Source: Cytobacillus citreus (lineage in GTDB: Bacteria > Bacillota > Bacilli > Bacillales > Cytobacillaceae). Taken from it: a stretch of DNA of 64,000 nucleotides. Below the pieces are notes generated by a model that saw only the letters and a program-made list of their open reading frames with translations, searched no databases and had not been told where the DNA came from. Below, one piece after another: positions 43,111 through 51,853 of this stretch. The position numbers were made by a program, and so were the translations under genes. The stretch spans positions 1,087,619-1,151,618 of the forward strand of contig NZ_JAGYPM010000001.1 of NCBI RefSeq assembly GCF_018343665.1, in the 5' to 3' direction. Position 1 is the first letter of the stretch; each line of letters opens with the position of its first letter.

Positions 43111-44259
43111 TTAAAAATCCGTGTGAAAAACGGCTTCTAACTGATTTTCTTGAATTTTAGCTGGCAGTATTCTTATAACTAAGTTACGAATACGAATTTG
43201 AAGTCGATTTTCTAACTGTGCGGCTTTTCCTATTCGCCATGACAGATTGATAATCTTTTTTGTCTTTGGAATTCGCTGTTTTTCAAATTCACAAAAAGCA
43301 TCTTGTATATTTTTGTACTTCTTTAAAACATTGCTCAGTATGATTGCATCTTCAATTGCTTGACTTGCTCCTTGACCGATATTAGGGGTAGTTGCGTGTG
43401 CAGCGTCACCTATTAGCAACATCTTATCGAAGGCAAATCGGCTTAACGGCTTCAGATCAATAATGTCATTCCATATAAGGTTTTCGTCAGGAGTCCATTT
43501 GAGTATCTCCGGTATAAGAGAATGATAATCATGAAATAGGTGATACAAATCAATCGTTTTAAAAGCCGAGAAATCTTTGTCTTGAAAAGGCGCGTTGACA
43601 CATGCGAACCAATATATTTGATCGTTCGTTAGAGGAACAATGCCAAATCGACCCTTTGAACCCCATGTTTCAGTAAATTCTCCCGGTACATAATTTTTAT
43701 TCGGAACTTTTACTACAGCACGCCAACATGTATAACCTGAATAACGTGGTTTTATGTCAGGAAGGCATTTTTTCCGTACGGCAGAATGAATGCCGTCAGC
43801 AGCAATAAGCGCGTCCCCCTCTACGCTTTTTCCATCTTCCAGATACACCGTAACACCAGTTTCATTTTGTTCAAAATTAATGATTTTTTTTCCATATTGA
43901 AGTGTTCCGGGTAGAAGTCGTTGAATGAGTACTTTCTGCAAATCCGCACGATGGATAGTAAAATAAGCAACTCCATATTTACGGTTTAAGCGATCAATGT
44001 CCATTTCACTTATCAAATTACCTTTTTGATCTAGGAATTTCGTACTTTTTATGAGGTTGCAGTTCATTTCCAAGTCATTTGTAATCCCCAAATGCGCAAG
44101 TCCTTTCCAAGCGTTAGCGCCAAGTCCCAGACCTGCACCAACCACTTTCAATTCTTTCATACGTTCAAGTACCTTGACATGATACCCTTCATTTTGCAAT
44201 GCAATTGCTGTTGTCAATCCAGCAATCCCACCTCCTGATATAATAAAGTCATATTTCAT
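43111..44259 (-). CDS. FAD-dependent monooxygenase (aromatic hydroxylase type)
   Basis: 382 residues with GGGIAG near the N-terminus, the Asp-Gly motif ALIAADGIHSAVRK, and GDAAHATTPNIGQGASQAIEDA, the three signatures of class A flavin hydroxylases. AAGAGGTG precedes the ATG. Substrate unknown; related enzymes hydroxylate salicylate-like aromatics or inactivate antibiotics. It sits among membrane-protein genes of the two-component cluster. Confidence 0.88.
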   Translation of the reverse strand: MKYDFIISGGGIAGLTTAIALQNEGYHVKVLERMKELKVVGAGLGLGANAWKGLAHLGITNDLEMNCNLIKSTKFLDQKGNLISEMDIDRLNRKYGVAYFTIHRADLQKVLIQRLLPGTLQYGKKIINFEQNETGVTVYLEDGKSVEGDALIAADGIHSAVRKKCLPDIKPRYSGYTCWRAVVKVPNKNYVPGEFTETWGSKGRFGIVPLTNDQIYWFACVNAPFQDKDFSAFKTIDLYHLFHDYHSLIPEILKWTPDENLIWNDIIDLKPLSRFAFDKMLLIGDAAHATTPNIGQGASQAIEDAIILSNVLKKYKNIQDAFCEFEKQRIPKTKKIINLSWRIGKAAQLENRLQIRIRNLVIRILPAKIQENQLEAVFHTDF

Positions 44260-44324
44260 TTTTGATTTTCACCTCTTTAACTTATAGTCCTATAGGCTTT
44301 CACACACATGGCACTCGAAGTAGA

Positions 44325-44888
44325 TTATTGACTAATATACCTTTTTTCAATAGACTGTTTGTTTCTCATCCGATGCTGGAACGATAGAGTCGCCATAAAT
44401 ACAGTTACTCCCCACAAGAACAATCCACCATACGTTACCACATACACCCAACTTGCTAATCCTTCGTTGTATCCCTTTGGAAGCACTCCTAAAAATTGAA
44501 GAACTGTCAAGAAGCTAATTAGAACTGTCAACATTCCAACTGACCATCCTGGTATGATTAATAACCATTTTGGTAGTTTCTCCCCCCAGGAAGTCACGAG
44601 AGCTAAAGCAAATATAGATGCCAGTATCGCCAAGATAGCTGTGAAGTCTAATCCGATGGTATATAACGTATATAGAAAAGCCGGTCCTTCCTTTAATGTT
44701 TCACCAAACCCTGCTACGTTTTCTACAGCTTGTTTTGTTGTAATTCCTACCGTTGATCCCCATGCCCAAAGCGATTTTAAAATCGCATAAGGCAACAGTG
44801 CAAGAGCTGCAACATAGCCCCATCCTTTAGTCAAATATGTTTTATCGGCTATTTCTGGCCTCATATGTTTCTTATGATATAAGCTCAA
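44325..44888 (-). CDS. WGxxxP-family membrane protein
   Basis: 187 residues from TTG 44888 (AGAAGGG ten bases upstream); start uncertain, since the frame is open to 44987 without a ribosome site. About four TM helices. Family motifs WGYVAALALLPYAILKSLWAWGSTVGI and VTSWGEKLPKWLLIIPGW. First gene of the 44.9-41.4 kb set, preceded by repeat site 3. Confidence 0.7.
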   Translation of the reverse strand: MSLYHKKHMRPEIADKTYLTKGWGYVAALALLPYAILKSLWAWGSTVGITTKQAVENVAGFGETLKEGPAFLYTLYTIGLDFTAILAILASIFALALVTSWGEKLPKWLLIIPGWSVGMLTVLISFLTVLQFLGVLPKGYNEGLASWVYVVTYGGLFLWGVTVFMATLSFQHRMRNKQSIEKRYISQ

Positions 44889-45092
44889 AAAACATTCACC
44901 CTTCTCGTTTAAGTAATAAAGCCCTGCAAAATTGCTCCCGATCGTAAATAAGCTTAACCAGATATTTCTGGTTGACCTTTTAAACAAAATAGTGGTTACG
45001 AAGAGAACTTTAATAATTCCCCATTTTTTATAAAAATAAAATCACCTCAAATTCCAGTTTACTCAGCAAAAGGAAAATTGAGGTGACCTGTA

Positions 45093-45110
45093 GTTTAAAT
45101 TTAGTTTAAA
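45093..45110. promoter_or_regulatory. Direct-repeat operator candidate (site 3)
   Basis: GTTTAAA (45093-45099) repeated at 45104-45110, 11 bases apart, upstream of the 44325-44888 gene. Next to it an inverted pair TCACCTCAAATTCC (45042-45055) / GGAAAATTGAGGTGA (45072-45086). Confidence 0.5.
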
Positions 45111-45114
45111 AAAT

Positions 45115-45142
45115 GAGCGTTATCCTTGTTCAAGGATAACGC
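45115..45142 (-). terminator. Terminator of the MFS pump gene
   Basis: GCGTTATCCTTG pairs with CAAGGATAACGC around a two-base centre, followed on the minus strand by TCATTTTTTAAA. Confidence 0.75.
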
Positions 45143-45193
45143 CCGATTACGGAAGATCAATTTATTAGATAGAAAGATCATCCATTTTACTTT

Positions 45194-46669
45194 TTAATGT
45201 CCTGCCATCATTGAGGCATTCGCTTCTTTTGTTTCATCATCTGGTGTATGTTCCGGCTGTTGTTTTGGTCTACTAAGGATTGTTCCTAGAAGTGCCCCTG
45301 CGAATGCAATCCCTGCAGCTAGAAGGAACGTGTCACCATAGGCAGAAACGGTAGCTTCAATTGGGTTAGTTATTTCTGTCATATGATCAGTAATTCTTGA
45401 CGTTAGGAACCCAGTCATACCTGCTACTGCAAATGAAACCATTACTTGTTGGGCCGCAGTTGTTAATGGTGTGACGCGACTTACAAGATGTTTTGGAGCG
45501 GACTGAAGAACATGGGTATTAATCGCCATCATGGATAGTCCCATTCCTGCTCCCATCATTACTAAACATGCAATGATATATCCAGTAGTTGTATCCATAG
45601 AAATTCGTGAAAGCATAACAAGCGCTGCAGTAATAATAGACAAGCCTGTTATAGCTAATGGACGAGCACCTATTTTATCATATAAACGCCCTCCGATTGG
45701 CATCATAACACCTGATGCTAGAGCTTGTGGAAGTAGAATTAAACCAGTATCTAATGCACCGTAACCTCTTACTGTTTGTAAAAATAACGGGACAATAATC
45801 ATAACCCCAAATAATGCGATTTGGGAAATCCATGCAATCACAATCCCTTTTCTAAAGTCAGAAGATCCAAAAACTCTCAGCTCTAATAAAGGCTGCTTTT
45901 GACGAAGTTCGACGATAATGAATAGAATGAGAGCAACTCCACCTACAATTAATCCGGTAAGAGTTTCCGTTGAAGTCCAGCTTTTGCCCCCTTCACTCAC
46001 TCCATAGGCTAGCATTGCGAATGCGATAGGTGCTAATATAATTCCTAAATAATCAAGGGATGGAACGGTCTTTCGTTCAACTTCCGGTAAAAATTTCATT
46101 CCAACCAAAATTGCAATAATACCGATTGGCAAATTAATAAGGAAAATCCAATGCCAAGTAACGTATTCTACAAGATATCCTGCTAAAACAGGCCCTAGTG
46201 CCGGTGCTAATAGCATCGGAACCCCAAGTGTTCCCATTATAGCACCTATCTTATCAGGAGGTGCAAGTCGGAAAATAATGGCCATTCCTATTGGTGCTAC
46301 CATTCCTCCCCCCAGCCCTTGAATAACCCGATAGAGGATAAGCTGTTCAGGGGTTTGTGCAACAGAGCATAGAACGGAACCAAGTGTAAACAAGGCGATT
46401 GTAATTAAAAATATCCTTTTTGCCCCAAATCGGTCTGTCATCCAACCAGCTAAAGGAATGACAGCTGATAATGCAAGTGTGTAACCTGTTATGGACCATT
46501 GCATAGTCGAAACATCAGAATTAAAATCTTCCACTATTCCAGGCAAGGCAACATTCATCGCCGTACTATCAAGAATTACCATTATCATACCAACAATGAC
46601 AGCTAATAGCGGTCCTATGATGGTTTTAATGGAAAATGCTTCATTGTTATTTTCTGTTTTTACTGACAT
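45194..46669 (-). CDS. DHA2-family (14-TM) MFS multidrug transporter
   Basis: 491 residues, 14 TM helices. Motif A GWMTDRFGAKRI, motif C-like GPVLAGYLVEYVTWHWIFLINLP and the ILDSTAMNVALPGI motif of the EmrB/QacA (DHA2) branch (LmrB-like). AAGGAG before the ATG. Proton-coupled drug export is expected. Confidence 0.92.
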   Translation of the reverse strand: MSVKTENNNEAFSIKTIIGPLLAVIVGMIMVILDSTAMNVALPGIVEDFNSDVSTMQWSITGYTLALSAVIPLAGWMTDRFGAKRIFLITIALFTLGSVLCSVAQTPEQLILYRVIQGLGGGMVAPIGMAIIFRLAPPDKIGAIMGTLGVPMLLAPALGPVLAGYLVEYVTWHWIFLINLPIGIIAILVGMKFLPEVERKTVPSLDYLGIILAPIAFAMLAYGVSEGGKSWTSTETLTGLIVGGVALILFIIVELRQKQPLLELRVFGSSDFRKGIVIAWISQIALFGVMIIVPLFLQTVRGYGALDTGLILLPQALASGVMMPIGGRLYDKIGARPLAITGLSIITAALVMLSRISMDTTTGYIIACLVMMGAGMGLSMMAINTHVLQSAPKHLVSRVTPLTTAAQQVMVSFAVAGMTGFLTSRITDHMTEITNPIEATVSAYGDTFLLAAGIAFAGALLGTILSRPKQQPEHTPDDETKEANASMMAGH

Positions 46670-46895
46670 ACGTACTCCTTCTCCTTTTCTAAAAAGGATG
46701 TTTATGATGTGTCTTTCAAAAAAAAGAGCTGCTTAAGTTTTTAGACTAAAACCAGAAAGTTATTTTAACACAAATTTTCGTGCAAAAAAAGTCAATTGAT
46801 TCTTATATATTATAATTATTTTGGTGCAAGAATAGCAGAAAAATTACTAATTTTAACACAAAGTTAATGTAGCTTAGGGATATTCTTAATAATAA

Positions 46896-46943
46896 AAGAT
46901 TCTTGTAAAGCTCTTATTTTTATAAGAGCTTTACAAGAATCTT
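46896..46943 (-). terminator. Perfect 21-bp terminator hairpin
   Basis: Arms 46896-46916 and 46923-46943 match over 21 bases with a six-base loop, followed on the minus strand by TTTTATT. It ends the GNAT remnant transcript. Confidence 0.85.
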
Positions 46944-46973
46944 AGAGACTTTTTTCCCTTATATTTTTTGGCT

Positions 46974-47342
46974 TTAGTAATCATTCATATCTAAACGATA
47001 AATAGGTTCTGGATGATGCCCTTCCTCAATCTCTCCGGTTGGCTTAAACCCTATTTTCTCGTATAAATGTATGGCAGCCTTATTATTATAAATAACGGAC
47101 AAATATATTTCTTTACATGGATACATTTCAGCCATTTCGTCAATAACTGCCATTAATATCGGGAGCCCATAACCCTTTCTCTGGAATGCATGTCCAAGCA
47201 TTAGGCTTATTAATTCGTATCTTTCTGTTTCCTTATTCAAACCTTGTGATGCAAAACCGATTAAGGTTTCTCCATCATAAATTGCCCTTGGTATGAAGCC
47301 ATAAACTTGGCAAGCTGCTAGAAAAAAAGTATTGGAACCAAC
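46974..47342 (-). pseudogene. GNAT acetyltransferase, N-terminally truncated
   Basis: The open frame from just after TAG 47343-47345 reads LAACQVYGFIPRAIYDGE, TLIGFASQG, then ELISLMLGHAFQRKGYGLPILMA (acetyl-CoA loop RKGYG) and NNKAAIHLYEKIGFKPTGE. The first ~45 residues normal for the spermine/spermidine-type GNATs are missing and no start codon with a ribosome site exists before a TTG at residue 33. Probably non-functional. Confidence 0.65.
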
Positions 47343-47425
47343 CTACCTCTCAAAGATTTGAATTCGCTTTTCCTGATCTAAGTCAGATTATATTTCAATG
47401 TGTTTCTATTTTTTCCCTTCTTTTG

Positions 47426-47455
47426 AGAAAAAAAGAACCCAGACAAAGGGTTCAT
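47426..47455 (-). terminator. Terminator of the 47477 GNAT gene
   Basis: GAACCC/GGGTTC stem, then TTTTTTTCTC on the minus strand. Confidence 0.75.
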
Positions 47456-47476
47456 CAAAAACTTTGTTTTATCATT

Positions 47477-47932
47477 CTAATAAAGATCCAACGATAACCG
47501 GACCATATAAACACATTGAATTCCATTTTCATAGATTAATTCATTATAGTGGCGTATAAAAAAATCCTTGTCTATCCACATCATTCGAAATCCGCATTTT
47601 TGATAAAGTGCGAGCTGGTCTATACTTGAATTGCCAGTTCCAACTTCAATCGTTTTATAGCCTTTTGACTTTGCTATGTCGATTGCAGCTAAAACCAATT
47701 TCTTGCCATAGCCTTTGCCCTGATGTTCCTTTGATACAGCCACATTGACTAGCTCAACAATTCCAGGCCGAATTGAAAGCAATACGAAAACTCCTTGAAT
47801 GCTTCCATCCCACTCTGAAACATAGCATTCCCCCATATGAATGTAATCCTCGATCATTTCTATGGAAGGATCTGCTAATAATAACAAATCAATTGGAGGC
47901 TTTTCGTCAATAGCTAACATTCTTACTTTCAT
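47477..47932 (-). CDS. GNAT-family N-acetyltransferase
   Basis: 151 residues, AAAGGAG before the ATG. Acetyl-CoA motif A: VAVSKEHQGKGYGKKLV; motif B: LALYQKCGFRMM. Preceded by beta strands GVFVLLSIRPGIVELVNV. Substrate unknown. Confidence 0.88.
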   Translation of the reverse strand: MKVRMLAIDEKPPIDLLLLADPSIEMIEDYIHMGECYVSEWDGSIQGVFVLLSIRPGIVELVNVAVSKEHQGKGYGKKLVLAAIDIAKSKGYKTIEVGTGNSSIDQLALYQKCGFRMMWIDKDFFIRHYNELIYENGIQCVYMVRLSLDLY

Positions 47933-48022
47933 TTCTTACTCCTTTGAATAAAGTGAAACTTCCATCAGTGGGGGGTTCTTTCATCCCCCACTGATGGTTA
48001 GTTGAACCAATCACGCTCAAAA

Positions 48023-48150
48023 CGCCACGTCCTGTGGCTTTCGCCTGACTAGGACGTAGTGTCCGTCGTCGGGCCTTTACGGGCAGTTGATCCCCCACTT
48101 AGGTTTCTTTGATTCTCTCGCAACCTTGTAGTGGGGGTCTTACTGCCCGT
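48023..48150 (-). ncRNA. Structured RNA-like segment (possible TnpB omega/reRNA relic)
   Basis: On the minus strand three nested stems are obvious: ACGGGCAGT/ACTGCCCGT, CCCCCACT/AGTGGGGG and AGGTT/AACCT. A second stem, ACGTCCT/AGGACGT, encloses GGC-GAAA-GCC, a GNRA tetraloop hairpin. The GNRA loop implies RNA function. Similar right-end RNAs accompany TnpB in IS605 elements, but no tnpB remains here. Confidence 0.4.
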
Positions 48151-48164
48151 TAATCTGCGATAAA

Positions 48165-48293
48165 TTATTTTTCTATCAACTGACCAATATAATTTATTTG
48201 TTCAATTTCTAAAGAATCAACTGCACCGTCTAGTATCTTTCTTACATCATCTGAAACTCCCACAGCTAAAGCAATGGGGTTCTTGAACGACTA
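48165..48293 (-). pseudogene. Short coding remnant, unknown
   Basis: The minus-strand frame reads SFKNPIALAVGVSDDVRKIL...LEIEQINYIGQLIEK then TAA 48165. It has a protein-like composition but no start or ribosome site. Not recognised; it lies inside the palindrome-rich element. Confidence 0.3.
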
Positions 48294-48671
48294 GCTTGTT
48301 TCTTCTATACTCTCCCCCATTTTAATCCATCAAATAGGGTACAACATATAGACACTACAAAGCGTTTGCTCAAGACTTCCGCAGCCAAACACCTCAGTCA
48401 GCGGTGCTTATCGACTGCTGGGCTCGTTTCTAACCCAATATTTCTTTAAATTACAAAACTGATTATTTTGTTTTGTTTGTTTAATGTTATTCCTATTATA
48501 TCAGATTTACAGAAAAAAGAACATATGTTTCTATATTAATCTTCAGATACTTGAAGTACCGCTAACAATTAGACTTTTTAGCGGCACTCCGTATCTGACC
48601 TCACTTTCATCCCACGTCTAAGACAGGCTATGCCCGGTGTGGGCTTTCTCGTTCGGGAAATTTGTAATGTT

Positions 48672-49058
48672 TCATGTAAACGGACTGATTTCCCCCTTCT
48701 TCCCTGTATACTCTTCTGCTACATAAAATGGCTGTGTTAAATAAGCTTCAAGTCTTTCTCCACGTTTAAAAGTTTGGATTTCTGATGCTGGGATTCGCTC
48801 CATGCCGCCTGCATTGACTAATGAACGAAGCTCCCGGTACCGGCGCAGAAGTTTTTGTGCGCGCTGTTGGATAGTGAGATGAGTTTGATCTAGATGAGCT
48901 CCTTCGAGTACAGAAGAAGTAGAGTAGATTGGGTTAACCGCTGGAAACTTATGTCTTGCTGTTAGATCCGCGTCAAATTGCCAAATCGTTTCAAGTGGTC
49001 CGTATGGAAGGTCTTCATCAACGGCTTCTCCTTTTAAATCAACTAAAAATGTTGTCAT
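48672..49058 (-). CDS. Orphan ATP-synthase-beta C-terminal-like protein
   Basis: 128 residues from ATG 49058 (GAGAGG nine bases upstream). The sequence resembles the C-terminal third of F1-ATPase beta subunits: FPAVNPIYSTSSVLEG (like YPAVDPLDSTSR), QRAQKLLRRYRELRSLV, and LTQPFYVAEEYTGKKGE (like LSQPFFVAEVFTG). The nucleotide-binding P-loop domain is absent and no other ATP synthase gene is near. The intact start and stop suggest it is expressed; it may be a fragment or a regulatory domain. Confidence 0.6.
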   Translation of the reverse strand: MTTFLVDLKGEAVDEDLPYGPLETIWQFDADLTARHKFPAVNPIYSTSSVLEGAHLDQTHLTIQQRAQKLLRRYRELRSLVNAGGMERIPASEIQTFKRGERLEAYLTQPFYVAEEYTGKKGEISPFT

Positions 49059-49093
49059 AGAAAAAGACCTCTCTGAAAGAAAGGCCACATCTA

Positions 49094-49321
49094 TTATAAC
49101 AATTTTTTCTTACTATGAGAGTCTTCAATCTGCATTTGTTCAAGTTCTATTCGCATTTTTTGTGTTTCAATTAAATAATTTTCGTGTTTTAGCTTCTCAA
49201 GTTCGAGTTGATCTTGAATCATTTTATGCTTCACTTTTGATTGTTTTTGAAAATGATCTGTCACAATTGCGATAATTGGAATTGAAAATATCATAATAAC
49301 TGCGATCGTTCCTGTCATCAT
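49094..49321 (-). CDS. Small membrane protein with coiled coil
   Basis: 75 residues from ATG 49321 (GGGGGG close upstream; a second ATG follows at once). One TM helix (TIAVIMIFSIPIIAIV) then a long charged coiled coil (KHKMIQDQLELEKLKHENYL...). PspB-like in layout though not in sequence. Probably binds a partner at the membrane. It ends 35 bases before the orphan ATPase-like gene starts. Confidence 0.65.
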   Translation of the reverse strand: MMTGTIAVIMIFSIPIIAIVTDHFQKQSKVKHKMIQDQLELEKLKHENYLIETQKMRIELEQMQIEDSHSKKKLL

Positions 49322-49429
49322 AACCCCCCATTTATAACATGTTAATGGATTTATTTTCCTATTTAATGATAACATAATTAATCAGCATTTGATTCTATTT
49401 ATTAGAAAATCTTGAACACGATTTACAGA

Positions 49430-49453
49430 AAAAAACACGCCTTTTCAGCGTGT
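49430..49453 (-). terminator. Terminator of the holin-like toxin gene
   Basis: AACACGC / GCGTGTT stem, then TTTTTTTC on the minus strand, immediately after the toxin stop. Confidence 0.8.
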
Positions 49454-49546
49454 TCAAGAATTCTTATCCTTGTCTCTAAATTCTAGAACGGCGATTACCA
49501 ACATACCAAAGCTAATCATTAAAGATAAAGCCTCAAACGTCTCCAT
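49454..49546 (-). CDS. Putative holin-like type I toxin peptide
   Basis: A 30-residue peptide beginning METFEALSLMISFGMLVIAV and ending in a charged tail (EFRDKDKNS). GGAGGCG precedes the ATG by eight bases and a terminator follows the stop. The ExxxLMxxFGxxxI pattern with one TM helix is that of the Bacillus holin-like toxins (TxpA/BsrG class, PF16935-like), normally silenced by an antisense RNA. I cannot identify the antitoxin RNA promoter with confidence. Confidence 0.75.
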   Translation of the reverse strand: METFEALSLMISFGMLVIAVLEFRDKDKNS

Positions 49547-49676
49547 CTAAACATCGCCTCCTTACCATTCAGCCTTCCCAAATCCAAACTTGTCCTATAC
49601 AACAGAAAAAAATTTAGTTATTTGTACCTGACAGATGTATACCAATAATACGAACTAACAACTTTATAAATGAAAT

Positions 49677-49703
49677 AAGAACCTATCCTATTGATAGGTT
49701 CTT
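49677..49703 (-). terminator. Terminator of htpG
   Basis: AAGAACCTATC (49677-49687) pairs with GATAGGTTCTT (49693-49703), T-rich tail on the minus strand. Confidence 0.75.
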
Positions 49704-49766
49704 ACAATGATTAATATCCCTTTGCAGCTCCTGGAACTGCGAATCGTTTCTACACTCCCTTTACAA

Positions 49767-51647
49767 TCAAACCATTACCTTACAAATATCGTTCGTAAAT
49801 TCAACAGGGTCATTGATTGGCAACCCTTCAATTAATAACGCTTGATTATAGAGCAGATTTGTATATAATTTCAATTTCTCTTTATCATTAGTGTAAGCTG
49901 TTACTAATGATTGGAATACTTCATGATTATTATTTATTTCTAATACCTTGTCAGCTTTAATATTTTGATTATCTGGCATGGAATTTAGTACTTTTTCCAT
50001 TTCAATCGAAATTTCCCCATCCGTAGCAAGACAAACTGGATGTGACTTTAATCTTTTTGAAAGCCTTACATCTTTAACTTTGTCTGCTAAAACATTTTTC
50101 ATAAAGTCAAAAAGCTCTTTATTTTCGTTTTGTTCATTTTCGTCAGCATTTTGATTCTCATCTTCATCAATGCCTAGGTCTCCGCTTGAAACAGATTTGA
50201 ATTCTTTTTCTTTATAATTCATTAGCATTCTAATGGCGAATTCATCGATATCATCAGTGAAATATAGTATTTCGTAGCCCTTTTCTGCTAATAATTCTGT
50301 TTGCGGCAGCTTTTCAATTCTTTCATTTGATTCACCAGAAGCATAGTAAATATACTTTTGATCCTCCGTCATTCTAGAAACATATTCATCTAGCGTGACC
50401 ATCTTTTTCTCTTTTGAAGAATAGAACATGATTAAGTCCTGCAAAACTTCTTTATGAGTTCCGAAGTCATTATAAACTCCGAATTTTAACTGTCTTCCAA
50501 AGGAATTATAGAATTCTTCGTACTTCTCTCGTTCATTTTTCAGTACGCTTAACAATTCGCTTTTAATTTTTTTGTTCAAGTTTTTCTCAATCAACTTCAA
50601 CTGACGATCATGCTGTAACATTTCTCTAGAAATGTTGAGAGATAAATCTTCAGAATCTACCATTCCTTTAACAAAGCTAAAGTAATCTGGCAGCAGGTCA
50701 GAGCATTTATTCATAATTAATACACCATTCGAATATAACTCAAGTCCCTTTTCAAATTCTTTTGAATAGTAATCAAACGGAATTTTCTCAGGGATATAAA
50801 GAATGGCATTGTATCTAATTGTCCCGTCTACACTAATGTGAATATGTTTTAACGGCTTGTCGAATCCATAGTGTTTTTCAGTATAAAACTTTTCATAATC
50901 CTCTGTCGTTAACTCATTTTTATTTTTTCTCCAAATCGGAACCATGCTATTAATAATTTGTTCTTCCGTATAGTCCTCTAATTCAGTTTCATTTCCTTCT
51001 TTCGGTCTTTTTCCGGTCATATCCATTTTAATTGGATAGCGGATAAAGTCAGAGTATTTCTTAATGATCGCTTTTAATCGATACTCCTCAAGGTACTCAT
51101 CGAAATTATCTTCTTCTATATTCTCTTTAATTTTCAGGATGATTTCTGTACCAACCTGTTCTTTCTCAAAAGGTGTAATCGTGTATCCATCTGCACCTTC
51201 AGATTCCCATTTGTAAGCCTCTTTTTGTCCTAATGCTTTGCTAATTACTGTAACAACATCAGCTACCATAAATGCAGCATAGAATCCAACACCAAACTGG
51301 CCAATAATATCATGACCATCTTTTAGTTCATTTTCAGATTTAAAAGCTAATGAACCACTCTTGGCAATGATTCCAAGATTATTTTCAAGATCTTCTTTCG
51401 ACATACCAATTCCGGTATCAATTATAGTTAATGTTCTGTTCGCTTTGTTAGGAATAACTTTTATGTAATAACTGTCTTTATTAAAAGTTAATGTATCATC
51501 TGTTAATGCTTTATAATAGATTTTATCAATAGCATCACTTGCATTTGAAATTAACTCTCTTAAAAAAACCTCTTTCTGCGAGTAAATAGAGTTAATCATC
51601 ATTTCTAATAGCCTTTTCGATTCTGCTTGAAATTGCTTTTTTTCCAA
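49767..51647 (-). CDS. htpG: Hsp90-family chaperone HtpG
   Basis: 626 residues, normal HtpG length. GHKL ATPase motifs: [31 protein letters not shown]. Middle domain [10 protein letters not shown]. Cytosolic ATP-dependent chaperone. Single gene behind a sigma-A-like promoter and a CIRCE operator, so heat control by HrcA is expected; B. subtilis htpG is not HrcA-controlled. Confidence 0.97.
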   Translation of the reverse strand: MEKKQFQAESKRLLEMMINSIYSQKEVFLRELISNASDAIDKIYYKALTDDTLTFNKDSYYIKVIPNKANRTLTIIDTGIGMSKEDLENNLGIIAKSGSLAFKSENELKDGHDIIGQFGVGFYAAFMVADVVTVISKALGQKEAYKWESEGADGYTITPFEKEQVGTEIILKIKENIEEDNFDEYLEEYRLKAIIKKYSDFIRYPIKMDMTGKRPKEGNETELEDYTEEQIINSMVPIWRKNKNELTTEDYEKFYTEKHYGFDKPLKHIHISVDGTIRYNAILYIPEKIPFDYYSKEFEKGLELYSNGVLIMNKCSDLLPDYFSFVKGMVDSEDLSLNISREMLQHDRQLKLIEKNLNKKIKSELLSVLKNEREKYEEFYNSFGRQLKFGVYNDFGTHKEVLQDLIMFYSSKEKKMVTLDEYVSRMTEDQKYIYYASGESNERIEKLPQTELLAEKGYEILYFTDDIDEFAIRMLMNYKEKEFKSVSSGDLGIDEDENQNADENEQNENKELFDFMKNVLADKVKDVRLSKRLKSHPVCLATDGEISIEMEKVLNSMPDNQNIKADKVLEINNNHEVFQSLVTAYTNDKEKLKLYTNLLYNQALLIEGLPINDPVEFTNDICKVMV

Positions 51648-51682
51648 AATAACCGCTCCTCTCCAAATTTAAAACTGGATGA

Positions 51683-51709
51683 TTAGCACTCTTCCAATCA
51701 GAGTGCTAA
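51683..51709. promoter_or_regulatory. CIRCE operator (HrcA binding site) of htpG
   Basis: Perfect TTAGCACTC-N9-GAGTGCTAA at 51683-51709, the exact consensus, between promoter and htpG start. Confidence 0.95.
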
Positions 51710-51719
51710 TCTTAATATT

Positions 51720-51749
51720 TTAATATCATATTGTTTGATTGGTTGTCAA
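51720..51749 (-). promoter_or_regulatory. Sigma-A promoter of htpG
   Basis: TTGACA (51749-51744), 18-base spacer, TATTAA (51725-51720) on the minus strand; the CIRCE begins 11 bases downstream. Confidence 0.7.
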
Positions 51750-51853
51750 TCAAACAAAGCTGAAAATCGAATAAAATCGTGAATCTTCTTGTTAAATAAA
51801 AGTATATGTTAAAATAAATGAATAATATGATCGAATGAAAAGAGGATCAGTAT

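Larger units (their letters stand above)
47960..48660 (-). mobile_element. Decayed palindrome-rich element, IS200/IS605-like
   Basis: About 700 bases with no intact gene. Right part: hairpin CCATCAGTGGGGG/CCCCCACTGATGG (47962-47997), and a compact folded segment 48025-48150 (see next entry). Left part: further hairpin-prone segments at 48390-48430 and 48586-48640. Such strings of subterminal palindromes without terminal repeats are typical of IS200/IS605 ends and their transposase-less derivatives. Family assignment is tentative. Confidence 0.45.

Noticed and set aside
47907-48098. 63-codon frame through the structured RNA segment
   Set aside because: It runs through the hairpin arms; palindromic RNA, not protein, explains the sequence.
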